From positions 1 through 64,000 of the forward strand of contig NZ_NQOG01000002.1 of assembly GCF_002270485.1 (NCBI RefSeq): a stretch of DNA of 64,000 nt, read 5' to 3'. Positions 35,644 to 44,300 of this stretch are shown here, piece by piece; the first letter of the stretch is position 1, and the number at the start of each line of letters is the position of its first letter. The notes beneath the pieces were generated by a model. The model had not been told where the DNA came from. It ran no database searches and saw only the letters and a list, made by a program, of their open reading frames with translations. The translations under genes were made by a program, and so were the position numbers. Source of the stretch: Anaerostipes hominis (ex Lee et al. 2021). GTDB lineage: Bacteria > Bacillota > Clostridia > Lachnospirales > Lachnospiraceae.

Positions 35644-36381
35644 ATGAAGGAAGAGAGACGGAATGAAAACTCCGCCGTGAGGATTAATAAGTTTTTAAGT
35701 CAGGCAGGCGTGTGTTCCAGAAGGCAGGCTGATTTTTATGTAGAGCAGGGCAAGGTGACGGTTGACGGAAAAACAGCCGAGCCGGGGACAAAGGTTTGTG
35801 AGGGGCAGGAAGTCTGTTTTAATGGAAAGCCGATCCGGATGAATACTCAGACAGTATATCTTGCATACAATAAACCGAAAGGGATCGTCTGTACATCAAG
35901 CAAAGAGGAAGCCAACAATATCATTGACGCCGTCGGTTATCCCTCAAGAATCTATCCTGTGGGCCGCTTGGACAAGGATTCCCAGGGACTGATCCTGCTG
36001 ACCAACGACGGGGAAGCCGCCAATGAGATTATGAAGGCCAGGAATTATCACGAAAAGGAATATGAAGTGAAAGTCAGCAAAAGGATCACCAATGACTTTA
36101 TCCAGGGAATGAGAAACGGTGTGCCCCTTTCAGAGCTTGACACAGTCACAAGGAAATGTACGGTCAAAAAAGAAGGTCCCGAGAACTTCAGGATCATCCT
36201 GACCCAGGGCTTAAACCGGCAGATCCGCAGAATGTGTGAATATTTTGGATACAGGGTTACCAAACTAAGAAGAGTCCGGGTCATGAATATCAGGCTCGGC
36301 AATTTGAAAGAAGGATCCTACCGGAAGCTTACGCCGGAGGAAATAAAAAAGTTAAAAGAGGAACTGATCCGTGAAAGATAA
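35644..36381 (+). CDS. RNA pseudouridine synthase (RluF/RsuA family)
   Basis: A 245-residue protein with an N-terminal S4 RNA-binding domain (VRINKFLSQAGVCSRRQADFY near residues 12-32) and a pseudouridine synthase domain. The GRLDKDSQGLILLTNDG motif near 107-123 holds the catalytic Asp, and GLNRQIRRMCEYFGY near 183-197 is typical of RluF/RluB/RsuA. The sequence is most like the RluF (23S rRNA) group, but the target base cannot be proven. The start at 35644 is preceded by GGGAG. It overlaps the ligA start by 11 bp. Confidence 0.88.
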   Translation: MKEERRNENSAVRINKFLSQAGVCSRRQADFYVEQGKVTVDGKTAEPGTKVCEGQEVCFNGKPIRMNTQTVYLAYNKPKGIVCTSSKEEANNIIDAVGYPSRIYPVGRLDKDSQGLILLTNDGEAANEIMKARNYHEKEYEVKVSKRITNDFIQGMRNGVPLSELDTVTRKCTVKKEGPENFRIILTQGLNRQIRRMCEYFGYRVTKLRRVRVMNIRLGNLKEGSYRKLTPEEIKKLKEELIRER

Positions 36382-38326
36382 GTTTGACCGAATGAAAGAG
36401 CTGATCCATATCCTGAGTGAGGCATCCAAAGCCTATTATCAGGAAAACAGAGAGCTCATGAGTAATTTTGAATATGACAAGCTTTATGATGAACTTTTGG
36501 AGCTGGAGAAAGAGACAGATACGGTGCTGGCCAACAGCCCGTCTGTCCATGTGGGATATGAGCTTTTAACTTCACTGGAAAAAGAACCCCATTCCTCCCC
36601 GATGCTTTCCCTGGACAAGACAAAAGAGGTGGGACAGCTGGAAGAATGGCTGGGAGACCAAAAGGGCCTTTTGTCATGGAAACTGGACGGGCTTACCATT
36701 GTCCTTACGTACCAGGACGGCGTACTTTTAAAAGCCGTGACCCGGGGAAACGGGGAAGTGGGAGAGGTCGTCACAAACAATGCAAAGGTATTTGTAAATC
36801 TGCCCAAAAAGCTCGCATACAAAGGAACCCTTGTAATCCGGGGAGAAGCCGTGATCCATTATTCTGATTTTGAGCGGATGAACGAAGAGATGGAAGACCT
36901 GGACAGCAGATATAAAAATCCGAGGAATCTTTGCAGCGGTTCTGTCAGGCAACTGAACAATGAAGTGACAGCCAAACGGAATGTCCGCTTTTATGGTTTT
37001 TCCGTGGGGGATGTTCCGGATGTGGATTTTCATAATTCTGTAGAAGAGAAATTCATCTGGGCAAGATCTCTTGGCTTTGATATCGTGGATTATGTGGCAG
37101 TGACGAAAGATACGGTGGCAGAGGAAGTGGAACGCTTCTCGCAGGCCATTGAGACCAATGATCAGCCTTCCGACGGACTGGTGCTGATCTATGATGATAT
37201 TGCATACGGCAGGAGCCTTGGGACGACAGCCAAATTTCCGAGGGATTCCATCGCTTTTAAATGGGCGGATGAGATTGCGGAGACTACACTGAAAGAGATC
37301 GAATGGAGCCCGTCCAGGACAGGACTGATCAATCCTGTAGCGATCTTTGATCCTGTGGAATTAGAGGGGTCTACGGTCAGCAGGGCAAGTCTCCATAATA
37401 TCAGCGTGATGGAAGAACTGGAACTTGGCGTAGGAGATCAGATTTCCGTATATAAGGCCAATATGATCATTCCGCAGCTTGCAGAAAATCAGACAAGAAG
37501 CGGCGATGCACCGATCCCGGATACCTGTCCGGCCTGCGGAGGAAAGACGGAAATCGAGGAAGAAAACGGGATCCGCACCCTGGTCTGTCCGAATCAATTC
37601 TGCAGTGCTAAAAAGATTAAGCTGTTTTCGCACTTTGTATCCAGGGATGCCATGAACGTAGACGGACTTTCAGAGGCATCTCTGCATAAGATGATGAACA
37701 AGGGTCTTTTAAACGAACTGTACGATTTATTTACCCTGAAAGATCACATGGAAGAGATTATAGAGATGGAAGGCTTTGGGGAGAAGTCCTTTCATAACCT
37801 GGTGGATGCCGTTGAAAGAGCCAGAAAAGTGACACTTCCTAAGTTCTTGTACAGCCTTGGCATCGCCAATGTAGGTCTGTCCAATGCAAAGCTGATCTGC
37901 CGGTACTTTGAGGATGACCTGGATGCCATCAGAAATGCGGATGCCGATGATTTCACAGTCATTGACGGTATCGGACCGGTCATCGGTGATGCTGTCAGCG
38001 GATACTTCCGTCTGGAAAACAACAGGCAGACTGTGGATGGACTGCTTCAGTACGTGGAGATTGAGAAGAAGCAGCCCGAAAAGACAGAGAAAATATTGGA
38101 CGGCAAGACTTTTGTCATCACCGGTTCTTTAGAGCACTACGAAAACCGAAAGCAGCTCCAGGAGCAGATCGAACTGCTGGGAGGAAAAGCGACCGGCTCC
38201 GTGACGAAAAAAACAGACTATTTAATCAACAACAATAAAAATTCCACTTCATCCAAAAACAAAAAGGCCATGGAGCTTTCCATACCGATCATAACAGAAG
38301 AGGAATTTATGGACATGATAAAGTAA
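36371..38326 (+). CDS. ligA: NAD-dependent DNA ligase
   Basis: A 651-residue ligase sealing nicks in replication and repair. The adenylation motif KLDG with its catalytic Lys is near residue 100, in SWKLDGLTI. The OB domain follows. The zinc finger has four Cys (CPAC near 380-383, then CPNQFCSAKK near 398-407). HhH motifs then lead to a C-terminal BRCT domain starting GKTFVITGSLEHY near 577. It starts with GTG overlapping the pseudouridine synthase gene. The arrangement of domains and length match the family. Confidence 0.95.
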   Translation: MKDKFDRMKELIHILSEASKAYYQENRELMSNFEYDKLYDELLELEKETDTVLANSPSVHVGYELLTSLEKEPHSSPMLSLDKTKEVGQLEEWLGDQKGLLSWKLDGLTIVLTYQDGVLLKAVTRGNGEVGEVVTNNAKVFVNLPKKLAYKGTLVIRGEAVIHYSDFERMNEEMEDLDSRYKNPRNLCSGSVRQLNNEVTAKRNVRFYGFSVGDVPDVDFHNSVEEKFIWARSLGFDIVDYVAVTKDTVAEEVERFSQAIETNDQPSDGLVLIYDDIAYGRSLGTTAKFPRDSIAFKWADEIAETTLKEIEWSPSRTGLINPVAIFDPVELEGSTVSRASLHNISVMEELELGVGDQISVYKANMIIPQLAENQTRSGDAPIPDTCPACGGKTEIEEENGIRTLVCPNQFCSAKKIKLFSHFVSRDAMNVDGLSEASLHKMMNKGLLNELYDLFTLKDHMEEIIEMEGFGEKSFHNLVDAVERARKVTLPKFLYSLGIANVGLSNAKLICRYFEDDLDAIRNADADDFTVIDGIGPVIGDAVSGYFRLENNRQTVDGLLQYVEIEKKQPEKTEKILDGKTFVITGSLEHYENRKQLQEQIELLGGKATGSVTKKTDYLINNNKNSTSSKNKKAMELSIPIITEEEFMDMIK

Positions 38327-38338
38327 GGAATGATGAAA

Positions 38339-39637
38339 ATGAAACGAAGGTTAATTTCATGGATGCTGGCGGCGGTGATGGTCATGACATCTGCGGCCGT
38401 ATGGATGGGAAATGAGAAACAGGCAGAAGCGGCAGCTGCATTTAAAGTGCATTTTATCGAGGTAGGCACCGGAGACGGTGCCCTGCTTCAGTATGGATCA
38501 GGGAAAAGTGCAAAATATGCGCTGATCGATGCAGGACCTCAGACGACACAGCTTCTGGGAGGAAAAACCATAGATGTCAGCCGTAGAGTACATAATTACT
38601 TAAAGAAATATAAAATCCGCAGGCTGGAATTTGTCATCATGACTCATCCGCACAAGGACCACATCGGAGGATTTATTTCCATACTGGAGGACAGATCGAT
38701 CTCTGTGGGAAGGGTCTATGCGACCCGGCAGCCGGTTTATTATCATTATTCGGGCGAGGATGATATTTACAGCTCAAAAATCTACCGCGCCGTCAATAAA
38801 CTGATAGAGAAGCGGGGAATACCGGTTGTTGTACCGCGGATGAAATTATCTATATATCTTGGAAACGCAAAGCTTACATTTTATTCACCGGGACGGACCA
38901 ATTTTAAATATGGGCGGGAAGTTGATTTTAATTCCCGGCAGGTCAATAAATTTTCCCTTGTATGCAGAATTACTTATGGAAAAAATTCATTTCTGATGAC
39001 CGGGGATACTCAGCAGGAATCCGAGTACGATATGATAAACCAGAGACTTAAACTCAAATCCCAGGTTCTGAAGGTGCCGCACCACGGATATGAGGATGTG
39101 CGCAATAAAGATGCGAAAGGGAAGTTTTCATCGAATCACAAGAAATTTTTTGACAAAGTACAGCCGGCCATATCGATTATCAGCAATGGATACCGAAATA
39201 AGGACAGAGTGCCGTCCGGTCTGATCACGAGGGAACTTGCCAAGTCTAATATTTATACTACGGGCGACAATGGCAATATTATCGTTACTTCCAATGGAAG
39301 CAGGCTGAGCGTCAGCACATCCAGAAATAAAAATGAGCCGGCCAGGGCCAGCACTTATGTTTCTTCCAAGAAGTCATCACTGCTCCTGAAAAAGATGTCG
39401 GTGAAGTCCAGCGGGAAGAAAAAACTGTCTATCGTGTCAGTCAATGCGAAAAACAAGTATAAGGTCAAAGAAAAGAAACCTTTGAAAATCTCAATTAAGG
39501 CCAAACCCCAGTCATTTACAAGGACTAAGAATGTCCAGTACAAGCTGGTCAAAAAGGGGAAAAGCAGTGCCAAATACCGATGGAAGACCGGAAAGAAGGA
39601 CAGGGTAAAAAAGGATTTAAAGGATGTCTTTACATAA
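38339..39637 (+). CDS. Secreted MBL-fold (ComEC/Rec2-like) protein, frame-interrupted C terminus
   Basis: The zero-frame product is 432 residues: a signal sequence (about 1-30, ending near AEAAA), then a metallo-beta-lactamase domain with FIEVGTGDGALLQ, MTHPHKDHIGG and VPHHGYED motifs, as in the ComEC/Rec2 nuclease-like domain. A C-terminal Ig-like region follows. The zero frame stops at 39637 in the middle of that region. The -1 frame continues for 31 codons to a stop at 39706-39708 and restores the last strand seen in the paralogue at 47531 (YIKYNTTSGSTI here, YVKYNTWLGSTV there). At the junction is A AAA AAG (39607-39613) in the correct phase. Of three close ATGs, 38339 is best spaced from AAGGA. 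The substrate may be extracellular DNA; this is inference. Confidence 0.82.
   Translation: MKRRLISWMLAAVMVMTSAAVWMGNEKQAEAAAAFKVHFIEVGTGDGALLQYGSGKSAKYALIDAGPQTTQLLGGKTIDVSRRVHNYLKKYKIRRLEFVIMTHPHKDHIGGFISILEDRSISVGRVYATRQPVYYHYSGEDDIYSSKIYRAVNKLIEKRGIPVVVPRMKLSIYLGNAKLTFYSPGRTNFKYGREVDFNSRQVNKFSLVCRITYGKNSFLMTGDTQQESEYDMINQRLKLKSQVLKVPHHGYEDVRNKDAKGKFSSNHKKFFDKVQPAISIISNGYRNKDRVPSGLITRELAKSNIYTTGDNGNIIVTSNGSRLSVSTSRNKNEPARASTYVSSKKSSLLLKKMSVKSSGKKKLSIVSVNAKNKYKVKEKKPLKISIKAKPQSFTRTKNVQYKLVKKGKSSAKYRWKTGKKDRVKKDLKDVFT
39607..39613 (+). promoter_or_regulatory. dnaX-type -1 frameshift slippery heptamer
   Basis: A AAA AAG in the zero-frame phase of the gene above, with an AAGGA ribosome-binding-like stretch ending at 39600 and a small TAAAG / CTTTA hairpin shortly downstream. 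Slippage would extend the protein from 432 to 456 residues. A simple deletion mutation in the A-run would look the same. Confidence 0.6.
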
Positions 39638-39729
39638 AATACAATACTACTTCCGGAAGCACGATTGTAAAGACAAAAGGTTTCGTAATTAAAAAGAAGA
39701 AAAAGTAGAGAACAAAGGAGCGTGTAAAT

Positions 39730-40635
39730 ATGCCGATTAGAATTGATACAGACCTGCCGGCCAGGGCCATCCTGGAGGAGGAAAATGTCTTTGTGATGGA
39801 TATAGACCGGGCGGTGACGCAGGATATCCGGCCGCTTAGGATTGCGATCCTGAATCTGATGCCGAATAAGCTGGATACAGAGCTGCATTTGCTCCGGAGT
39901 CTCTCCAACACTCCGCTGCAGATCGATATTACATTTTTAAAGACAGCCTCTTATGAGCCCACTCATGTGCCGGAATCCCACATGGAGAAATTTTATGTGT
40001 ACTTTGATGAGGTACGGGACAAAAAATTTGACGGAATGATCATAACCGGTGCTCCCGTGGAGCTGAAAGAATTTGAAGAAGTGGATTACTGGAAGGAAGT
40101 GGAGGAGATCATGGAATGGACGAAAGAGAATGTCACTTCCACCTTACATATCTGCTGGGCTGCCCAGGCAGGGCTTTACTATCACTATGGGGTTAAGAAA
40201 AACGTTCTGGACCAAAAGATTTCCGGTGTGTATCGGCACTATCCGCTTCACAAAAAGACGCTGCTGGTAAGAGGGTTTGACGACTACTTTTTTGTCCCTC
40301 ATTCCAGAAATACCGGTGTGGACGGCGAGGCTATCAAACAGTGCAGGGAGCTGACGGTTGTGGCGGAATCCGAGGAGACGGGGCCATATCTGATTTTAAA
40401 CGAGACCGGGAGCCAGATCTTCGTCACAGGGCATCCGGAGTACGATGTCATGTCTCTGCATCAGGAATATATAAGGGATATAAACCGCGGATTAAACCCT
40501 GAGATACCGAAAAACTATTACCTGGATGACGACCCGAAAAAGGGGCCTGTAAAGTCGTGGAGATGCCATGCCAATGCCATGTATTATAATTGGCTGAATT
40601 ATTATGTTTATCAGGCAACCCCTTACGATCTGTAG
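39730..40635 (+). CDS. metA: Homoserine O-acyltransferase MetA
   Basis: A 301-residue enzyme activating homoserine for methionine synthesis. It has the N-terminal MPIRIDTDLPARAIL, LNLMPNKLDTELHLLR near residues 40-55, the catalytic Cys in LHICWAAQAGLYYHYG near 139-154, the PHSRNTGV motif, and HPEYDVMSLHQEY near 235-247. Many MetA-type enzymes in Firmicutes use acetyl-CoA rather than succinyl-CoA, so acetyl transfer is likely here. GAACAAAGGAGCG lies upstream of the ATG. It is followed by a terminator at 40710. No SAM riboswitch is visible in its short leader. Confidence 0.94.
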   Translation: MPIRIDTDLPARAILEEENVFVMDIDRAVTQDIRPLRIAILNLMPNKLDTELHLLRSLSNTPLQIDITFLKTASYEPTHVPESHMEKFYVYFDEVRDKKFDGMIITGAPVELKEFEEVDYWKEVEEIMEWTKENVTSTLHICWAAQAGLYYHYGVKKNVLDQKISGVYRHYPLHKKTLLVRGFDDYFFVPHSRNTGVDGEAIKQCRELTVVAESEETGPYLILNETGSQIFVTGHPEYDVMSLHQEYIRDINRGLNPEIPKNYYLDDDPKKGPVKSWRCHANAMYYNWLNYYVYQATPYDL

Positions 40636-40709
40636 GAAAATTGTGTAGAATTGGTGTCAACAAAAAAGTAACATGCTGTTATGAAAAGGCTTTAATATAA
40701 TGGATATTT

Positions 40710-40747
40710 AAAGAATCATTGAAAAAATCAATGGTTCTTTTTTGTGT
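40710..40747 (+). terminator. Terminator of metA
   Basis: AAAGAATCATTG pairs with CAATGGTTCTTT (about 40710-40740), followed by a T-run. Confidence 0.85.
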
Positions 40748-40776
40748 GAAATTAAATAAAGAAAGGAGGATTGCAA

Positions 40777-40932
40777 ATGAAAGAGATATCTATCAGGATG
40801 CCCTTGGTATCGGTATTTGTTTTTTTTAAATCAAAAAAGGCATATACTCATAGGAGCATACACCTTGTATCATATAATTTCTTGTGCCGATATGCTGTTT
40901 CTGACCTGTCGGGTAGAAAAGACAGGGTGTGA
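40777..40932 (+). CDS. Short leader-peptide-like ORF
   Basis: A 51-codon ORF with a perfect AAAGGAGG seven bases before the ATG. It starts MKEISIRMPLVSVFVFF, and its last third overlaps the 5' arm of a long-range terminator hairpin (40885-40982). No functional gene follows on this strand. The layout of a strong ribosome site, short ORF and overlapping terminator is that of ribosome-controlled attenuators in front of antibiotic-response genes. I do not recognise the peptide itself. The downstream gene may have been lost. Confidence 0.45.
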   Translation: MKEISIRMPLVSVFVFFKSKKAYTHRSIHLVSYNFLCRYAVSDLSGRKDRV

Positions 40933-40982
40933 AGTGCAGTAAGTTCTTATAACCTTATAAATCGTTGCATATCGGCATTTTT
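40885..40982 (+). terminator. Long-range attenuator-like terminator with internal stem
   Basis: TGCCGATATGC (40885-40895) is perfectly complementary to GCATATCGGCA (40967-40977), which is followed by TTTTTG. Inside, ACCTGTC (40904-40910) pairs with GACAGGGT (40921-40928). The left arm lies in the short ORF, so a translating ribosome would block the terminator. Confidence 0.6.
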
Positions 40983-41016
40983 GTATTTGCTTTGTCTCTT
41001 ATTTCTTCTAATAGTA

Positions 41017-41078
41017 CCCCCCCTGTTAGATAACGGGGGCTTTGAACGGCTCGCTGACACTCGCCAGCATAGCTGGCG
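41017..41078. other. Two intergenic hairpins
   Basis: CCCCC-T-GTTA / TAAC-GGGGG lies at about 41018-41039, and CGCCAGC / GCTGGCG at 41062-41078. Together with the flanking bases they fill the non-coding gap up to 41180. I see no gene in this stretch. Confidence 0.5.
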
Positions 41079-41179
41079 TGGCTCTATGTCTTCGATCGCC
41101 ACCGTGTCTGGATCACTCTGTCGGTTTGTAAAATTTTAAGCTTATTCCCTGCATAAACAGGGATTTGATAAATACTTTG

Positions 41180-41422
41180 CTAACTAATATTTCCTGATAA
41201 ATTCATTAAAATATCAGGATAAAACACTAGATACCCCATTTTTTTACTTGCTAATCTTCTGTCAATTATGTCAAGTACCGCAGATATAATCAGACTGATA
41301 GATACAGCACCTAATACTATTGGCTTTACACTTTCGGTTAAATCTCCAAAAAGCAACATTAGCATAAACTCTGCTCCACCTAGAAGTGTAGAAACCTGAA
41401 TAATCCTAATAATATATTTCAT
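41180..41422 (-). CDS. Small AT-rich membrane protein of unknown function
   Basis: An 80-residue protein with two hydrophobic segments (about residues 4-25 and 36-54) and a short tail, starting MKYIIRIIQVSTLLGG. AAAGGAGAT lies upstream of the ATG at 41422, so the longer open frame to 41488 is not used. Base composition is more AT-rich than the flanking core genes, which fits transferred or decaying accessory DNA. I recognise no family. It sits within the scar region between metA and the prepilin gene. Confidence 0.55.
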   Translation of the reverse strand: MKYIIRIIQVSTLLGGAEFMLMLLFGDLTESVKPIVLGAVSISLIISAVLDIIDRRLASKKMGYLVFYPDILMNLSGNIS

Positions 41423-41519
41423 AATTATATATCTCCTTTCATAGCCGAAATGCTTTATTTTGACAACTTCCAATCTATCACTCGCCATATAAACTGGAAT
41501 TGAACAAAATCGCTGCGCG

Positions 41520-41831
41520 ATGGCCTACCAAGGCTGTGACATAGCGATTTTCTGTTTTCTCTGTCTAAAAAACGATAAAAATATTCATCCGTTTCGGTTC
41601 ATTGAAAACGCTGAAAATCCAGACTGTACAGCTGCATTGTTGAGATTTGTAAAGCATTTGGATGTAAAATCAGTTGAAAAGATTATAGACGGGATCCCTG
41701 AGAACTTTCAAGATATGCAGATTATAGCAGCGGGACAAAAAGAACATAATAAAGCAGTATTCCATATGATGCTAAACAAAAGCATTTTCCCAGCTGCAGA
41801 AAATTTTTTAGGGAGAAACATAAGTTTATGA
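41520..41831 (+). pseudogene. AT-rich gene remnant, unrecognised
   Basis: An open stretch of 103 codons without a ribosome binding site at its first ATG. The part from about residue 27 on (FIENAENPDCTAALLRF onward) looks like real coding sequence, probably the C-terminal portion of a larger protein, since it lacks a natural start. The first 20 residues are Cys-rich and look like non-coding read-through. I cannot assign a family. Its composition matches the AT-rich neighbour at 41180 rather than the core genes. Confidence 0.4.
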
Positions 41832-41925
41832 GTAAAAATAATAAAAAAGATGAAAAGGAACAGCCGGAAGAAAAATAAGAGGCATAATGCTTGTTGAAAA
41901 AAGATTGTGGTTATTTCATAATTTT

Positions 41926-41977
41926 GCTCCATTACCGCAGGGAGGACTTTTCAGAGTCGTCCCTGTGGTAATGGAGC
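41926..41977. terminator. Long near-perfect hairpin terminator
   Basis: GCTCCATTACC-G-CAGGGA-G-GACT pairs with AGTC-G-TCCCTG-T-GGTAATGGAGC, giving over 20 paired bases with mismatches only at single positions. It lies just beyond the 3' end of the leftward prepilin gene and also after the rightward remnant, so it can end transcripts from either side. Confidence 0.75.
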
Positions 41978-42115
41978 ATTAATTTTACATGTTCTTAAAT
42001 ATCTGATATATCTTTGTATAATTCTTCTTATCATCCTCACTCTGCTTCACTCCAGTGTACTCCGTCCAATCACTGTCGCTTCTTCCGGGCACGTTATAAG
42101 TACGGGGGTTTTCCG

Positions 42116-42427
42116 TCAAAAGAATCGGAAGCCGACAATGTCTCTCGCCGTACAGCCACATATCCGGCATTTGTATTCGGATTTCTCGGCAAGAGATTTC
42201 AGGTATGCGGTGTCGTACTTGCCTGATCCTTCCAGCTCATAGATCTCATTGGCAGTGAGAGCCCTCAGAAGCCCTGCTTTGTTGACCAGGCATGCTTTCT
42301 TCTGAGCATTTGTAATATAGCCGATCAGGGAAGGAATCAAAAGAGCCAGAAGTATTGCCAGGAGCAAGAGAACTACAATGAGTTCCATTAAGGTAAATCC
42401 CTTTTTGTTCTTGTATCTGTATGACAT
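42116..42427 (-). CDS. Type IV prepilin-like protein, possibly frame-shifted near its 3' end
   Basis: A 103-residue protein with the prepilin signature KKGFTLMELIVVLLLLAI near residues 8-25: a short basic leader, G before F, E at +5, and a long hydrophobic helix. A small globular part with CRICGC follows. The frame stops at 42116. The -1 frame continues as a plausible coding tail of about 43 codons (TENPRTYNVPGRSDSDW onward) to a stop at 41985, just before the long terminator hairpin. A lost base in the TTTT run near 42118-42124 would explain this. The start is uncertain: ATG 42427 has AAGGAG 14 bases upstream, and an ATG at 42454 is also in frame. No other pilus genes are in the window. Confidence 0.65.
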   Translation of the reverse strand: MSYRYKNKKGFTLMELIVVLLLLAILLALLIPSLIGYITNAQKKACLVNKAGLLRALTANEIYELEGSGKYDTAYLKSLAEKSEYKCRICGCTARDIVGFRFF

Positions 42428-42572
42428 CACAGTATGGTCAGCTCCTTCCCACATTTTTCTTTTGGTATAGTATATCTGCCTAGGATCAGGTACAGGAAAA
42501 GAGAAATCTATGTTAAATCACTGTGAAACAGAGGCTTCGCCTTCGGATCTGCAGCTGTCCCTTTTCTGATGC

Positions 42573-44300
42573 CTACACTGTCTGAATGCGGGTTTTCTTT
42601 CTGTGGGCATTTCTCACTCTTTGACGGCATTTTGGAAGCATATTTTTCAGTTTCTCCCATTCTTCATCATCCGCATTTTTTGCCAGCTTTTCTTCCAGCA
42701 GATGGGACTGGATGATCAGGCTGTAATAGAGCTGTGTATCCGTATCCTCCTGCCTGCATATTTGTGTCAGCAGTTTTGTAGCTGCGGCATATTTATTCCA
42801 AAGCTGTTCTGTTGCAAGTCTCCGGCTGAATGGAAAGATTACGAGGTTGAAGATCAGGGAGACAAGGATTCCGGCTATTATATACGCCAGACGGATTGCC
42901 AGCATTTCTCCCACACTGCTCCACCCAAAGACATCGGTAAAGACGGCGGCGCCCAGAGCACCAATGGTGGAACAGGCGAAAGTACCGGTATAGTCTGTAA
43001 AGTAAAAGGAAAGGTACCCGGATAACATCATAATCGCAGTGCGGCCTGTCATAGACGGGACAGCCGCATACAAAAGCAGGCTGAGGAGACCGCCGGCTGC
43101 TGTGGCGGCAAACCTTTTCTTTGCCTTCTGTCCGATGTCGTCGGCATACGGCAGAGAAACAGAAGCGATGGTAAACAGCAGCCATTTCCCGTGAACAAGA
43201 TGCATGGATTGGACAAACAAGCATGAACATGCCAGGAGCAGACCGACGCGCAGGGCATATACGATTCTGACGGGACTGATATCCAGGGCGGCCTTAAGGC
43301 GGATGGAAAGAGAGAGCATCGTCTTCCGGTACCGGGTCTTTTTTTTCGGATCCGTCATATGGAGGAGATGTTCCCGCAGATAGGTAAGCCCGTCAAATAG
43401 TTCATTTGCCTTGGAATCCTCTTTCTGAGACAGAAATTCAGACCAAAGGAGCGGAGGGAGCTCTTTGATCTGTCCCTGGACAAACTGCCGGAAGACAGAG
43501 AGCTTTTCGGAGACGGAGCAAAGCATTTTAGTCTGGAAGACAGAGAGCGGCTGTTCCATACCGGAAAGGATCAGAAACAGATGTTCCATACCCCGGCCGG
43601 AATCAATTACTGCAAAATCAGCATCTGAAATGCACAAAATCCTTTTCCGGCGGTCATAAACCATACGGCTTAAGCGGAACAGATTTTTTCTCACGTCTTC
43701 CGGTGTGTCAGGGGAGCCTTTTCCGGTGATCATATAATCGATCAGATTGCACGTCTCATCAATCATATCAGACAGCGCATCTCTTGTGGTCTCAACAACC
43801 CGTTTACGGCCCATAATGAACTGATACAGAATGATGCAGACAGCACCTGTGATCATGGCGGCCAGACGCTTTGGCAGCAGATCCGGTGTAATCGGTGATA
43901 TAAAGATCAGGAACAAATAGGACAGTATGTACGGGAAGTAAAGGTGGCTGGAATGCTCATAAGTAAAAACATAAAGGATCAGAAAGATCATTCCGAAGTT
44001 CAGCGGAAATGAAAACACAGGGGGCAGTGTGTTTACAACACAGGCGGAGACAGCCATGGCTGCAAGGACAGCAGCCTGGCCTGCCAGATGTTTTACCGGT
44101 GAAGCGGTCATATCCTTTAACATGGAAGATGCCATCATAATGGTAAAAATAACACCGACGATGGAATTCTCCATGCCAAATACTTTCTGGAATACTGTAA
44201 CAAAAGTAATAATAAAAATAAAATCCAGAGTGGCAAATCTGAAATTCTTCTTCAGACTTTCCTGGCAGGAAGCCAGTATCTTTTTAGTCTTATTGTTCAA
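42573..44300 (-). CDS. FUSC family (aromatic-acid exporter-like) membrane protein
   Basis: A 575-residue protein with two similar membrane blocks (about residues 20-165 and 345-480) separated by a cytoplasmic region, and a cytoplasmic C-terminal helix. This doubled six-helix layout is the FUSC/YccS/ArAE pattern. These proteins are thought to export aromatic acids or related compounds; no substrate can be named. On the minus strand AAAGGAGGC is well placed for the ATG at 44300. It is alone, separated from the prepilin gene by about 145 bp and divergent from the PTS remnant. Confidence 0.85.
   Translation of the reverse strand: MNNKTKKILASCQESLKKNFRFATLDFIFIITFVTVFQKVFGMENSIVGVIFTIMMASSMLKDMTASPVKHLAGQAAVLAAMAVSACVVNTLPPVFSFPLNFGMIFLILYVFTYEHSSHLYFPYILSYLFLIFISPITPDLLPKRLAAMITGAVCIILYQFIMGRKRVVETTRDALSDMIDETCNLIDYMITGKGSPDTPEDVRKNLFRLSRMVYDRRKRILCISDADFAVIDSGRGMEHLFLILSGMEQPLSVFQTKMLCSVSEKLSVFRQFVQGQIKELPPLLWSEFLSQKEDSKANELFDGLTYLREHLLHMTDPKKKTRYRKTMLSLSIRLKAALDISPVRIVYALRVGLLLACSCLFVQSMHLVHGKWLLFTIASVSLPYADDIGQKAKKRFAATAAGGLLSLLLYAAVPSMTGRTAIMMLSGYLSFYFTDYTGTFACSTIGALGAAVFTDVFGWSSVGEMLAIRLAYIIAGILVSLIFNLVIFPFSRRLATEQLWNKYAAATKLLTQICRQEDTDTQLYYSLIIQSHLLEEKLAKNADDEEWEKLKNMLPKCRQRVRNAHRKKTRIQTV

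Noticed and set aside
41985-42170. Separate small gene on the minus strand
   Set aside because: More simply explained as the displaced tail of the prepilin gene; its apparent start has no ribosome site.
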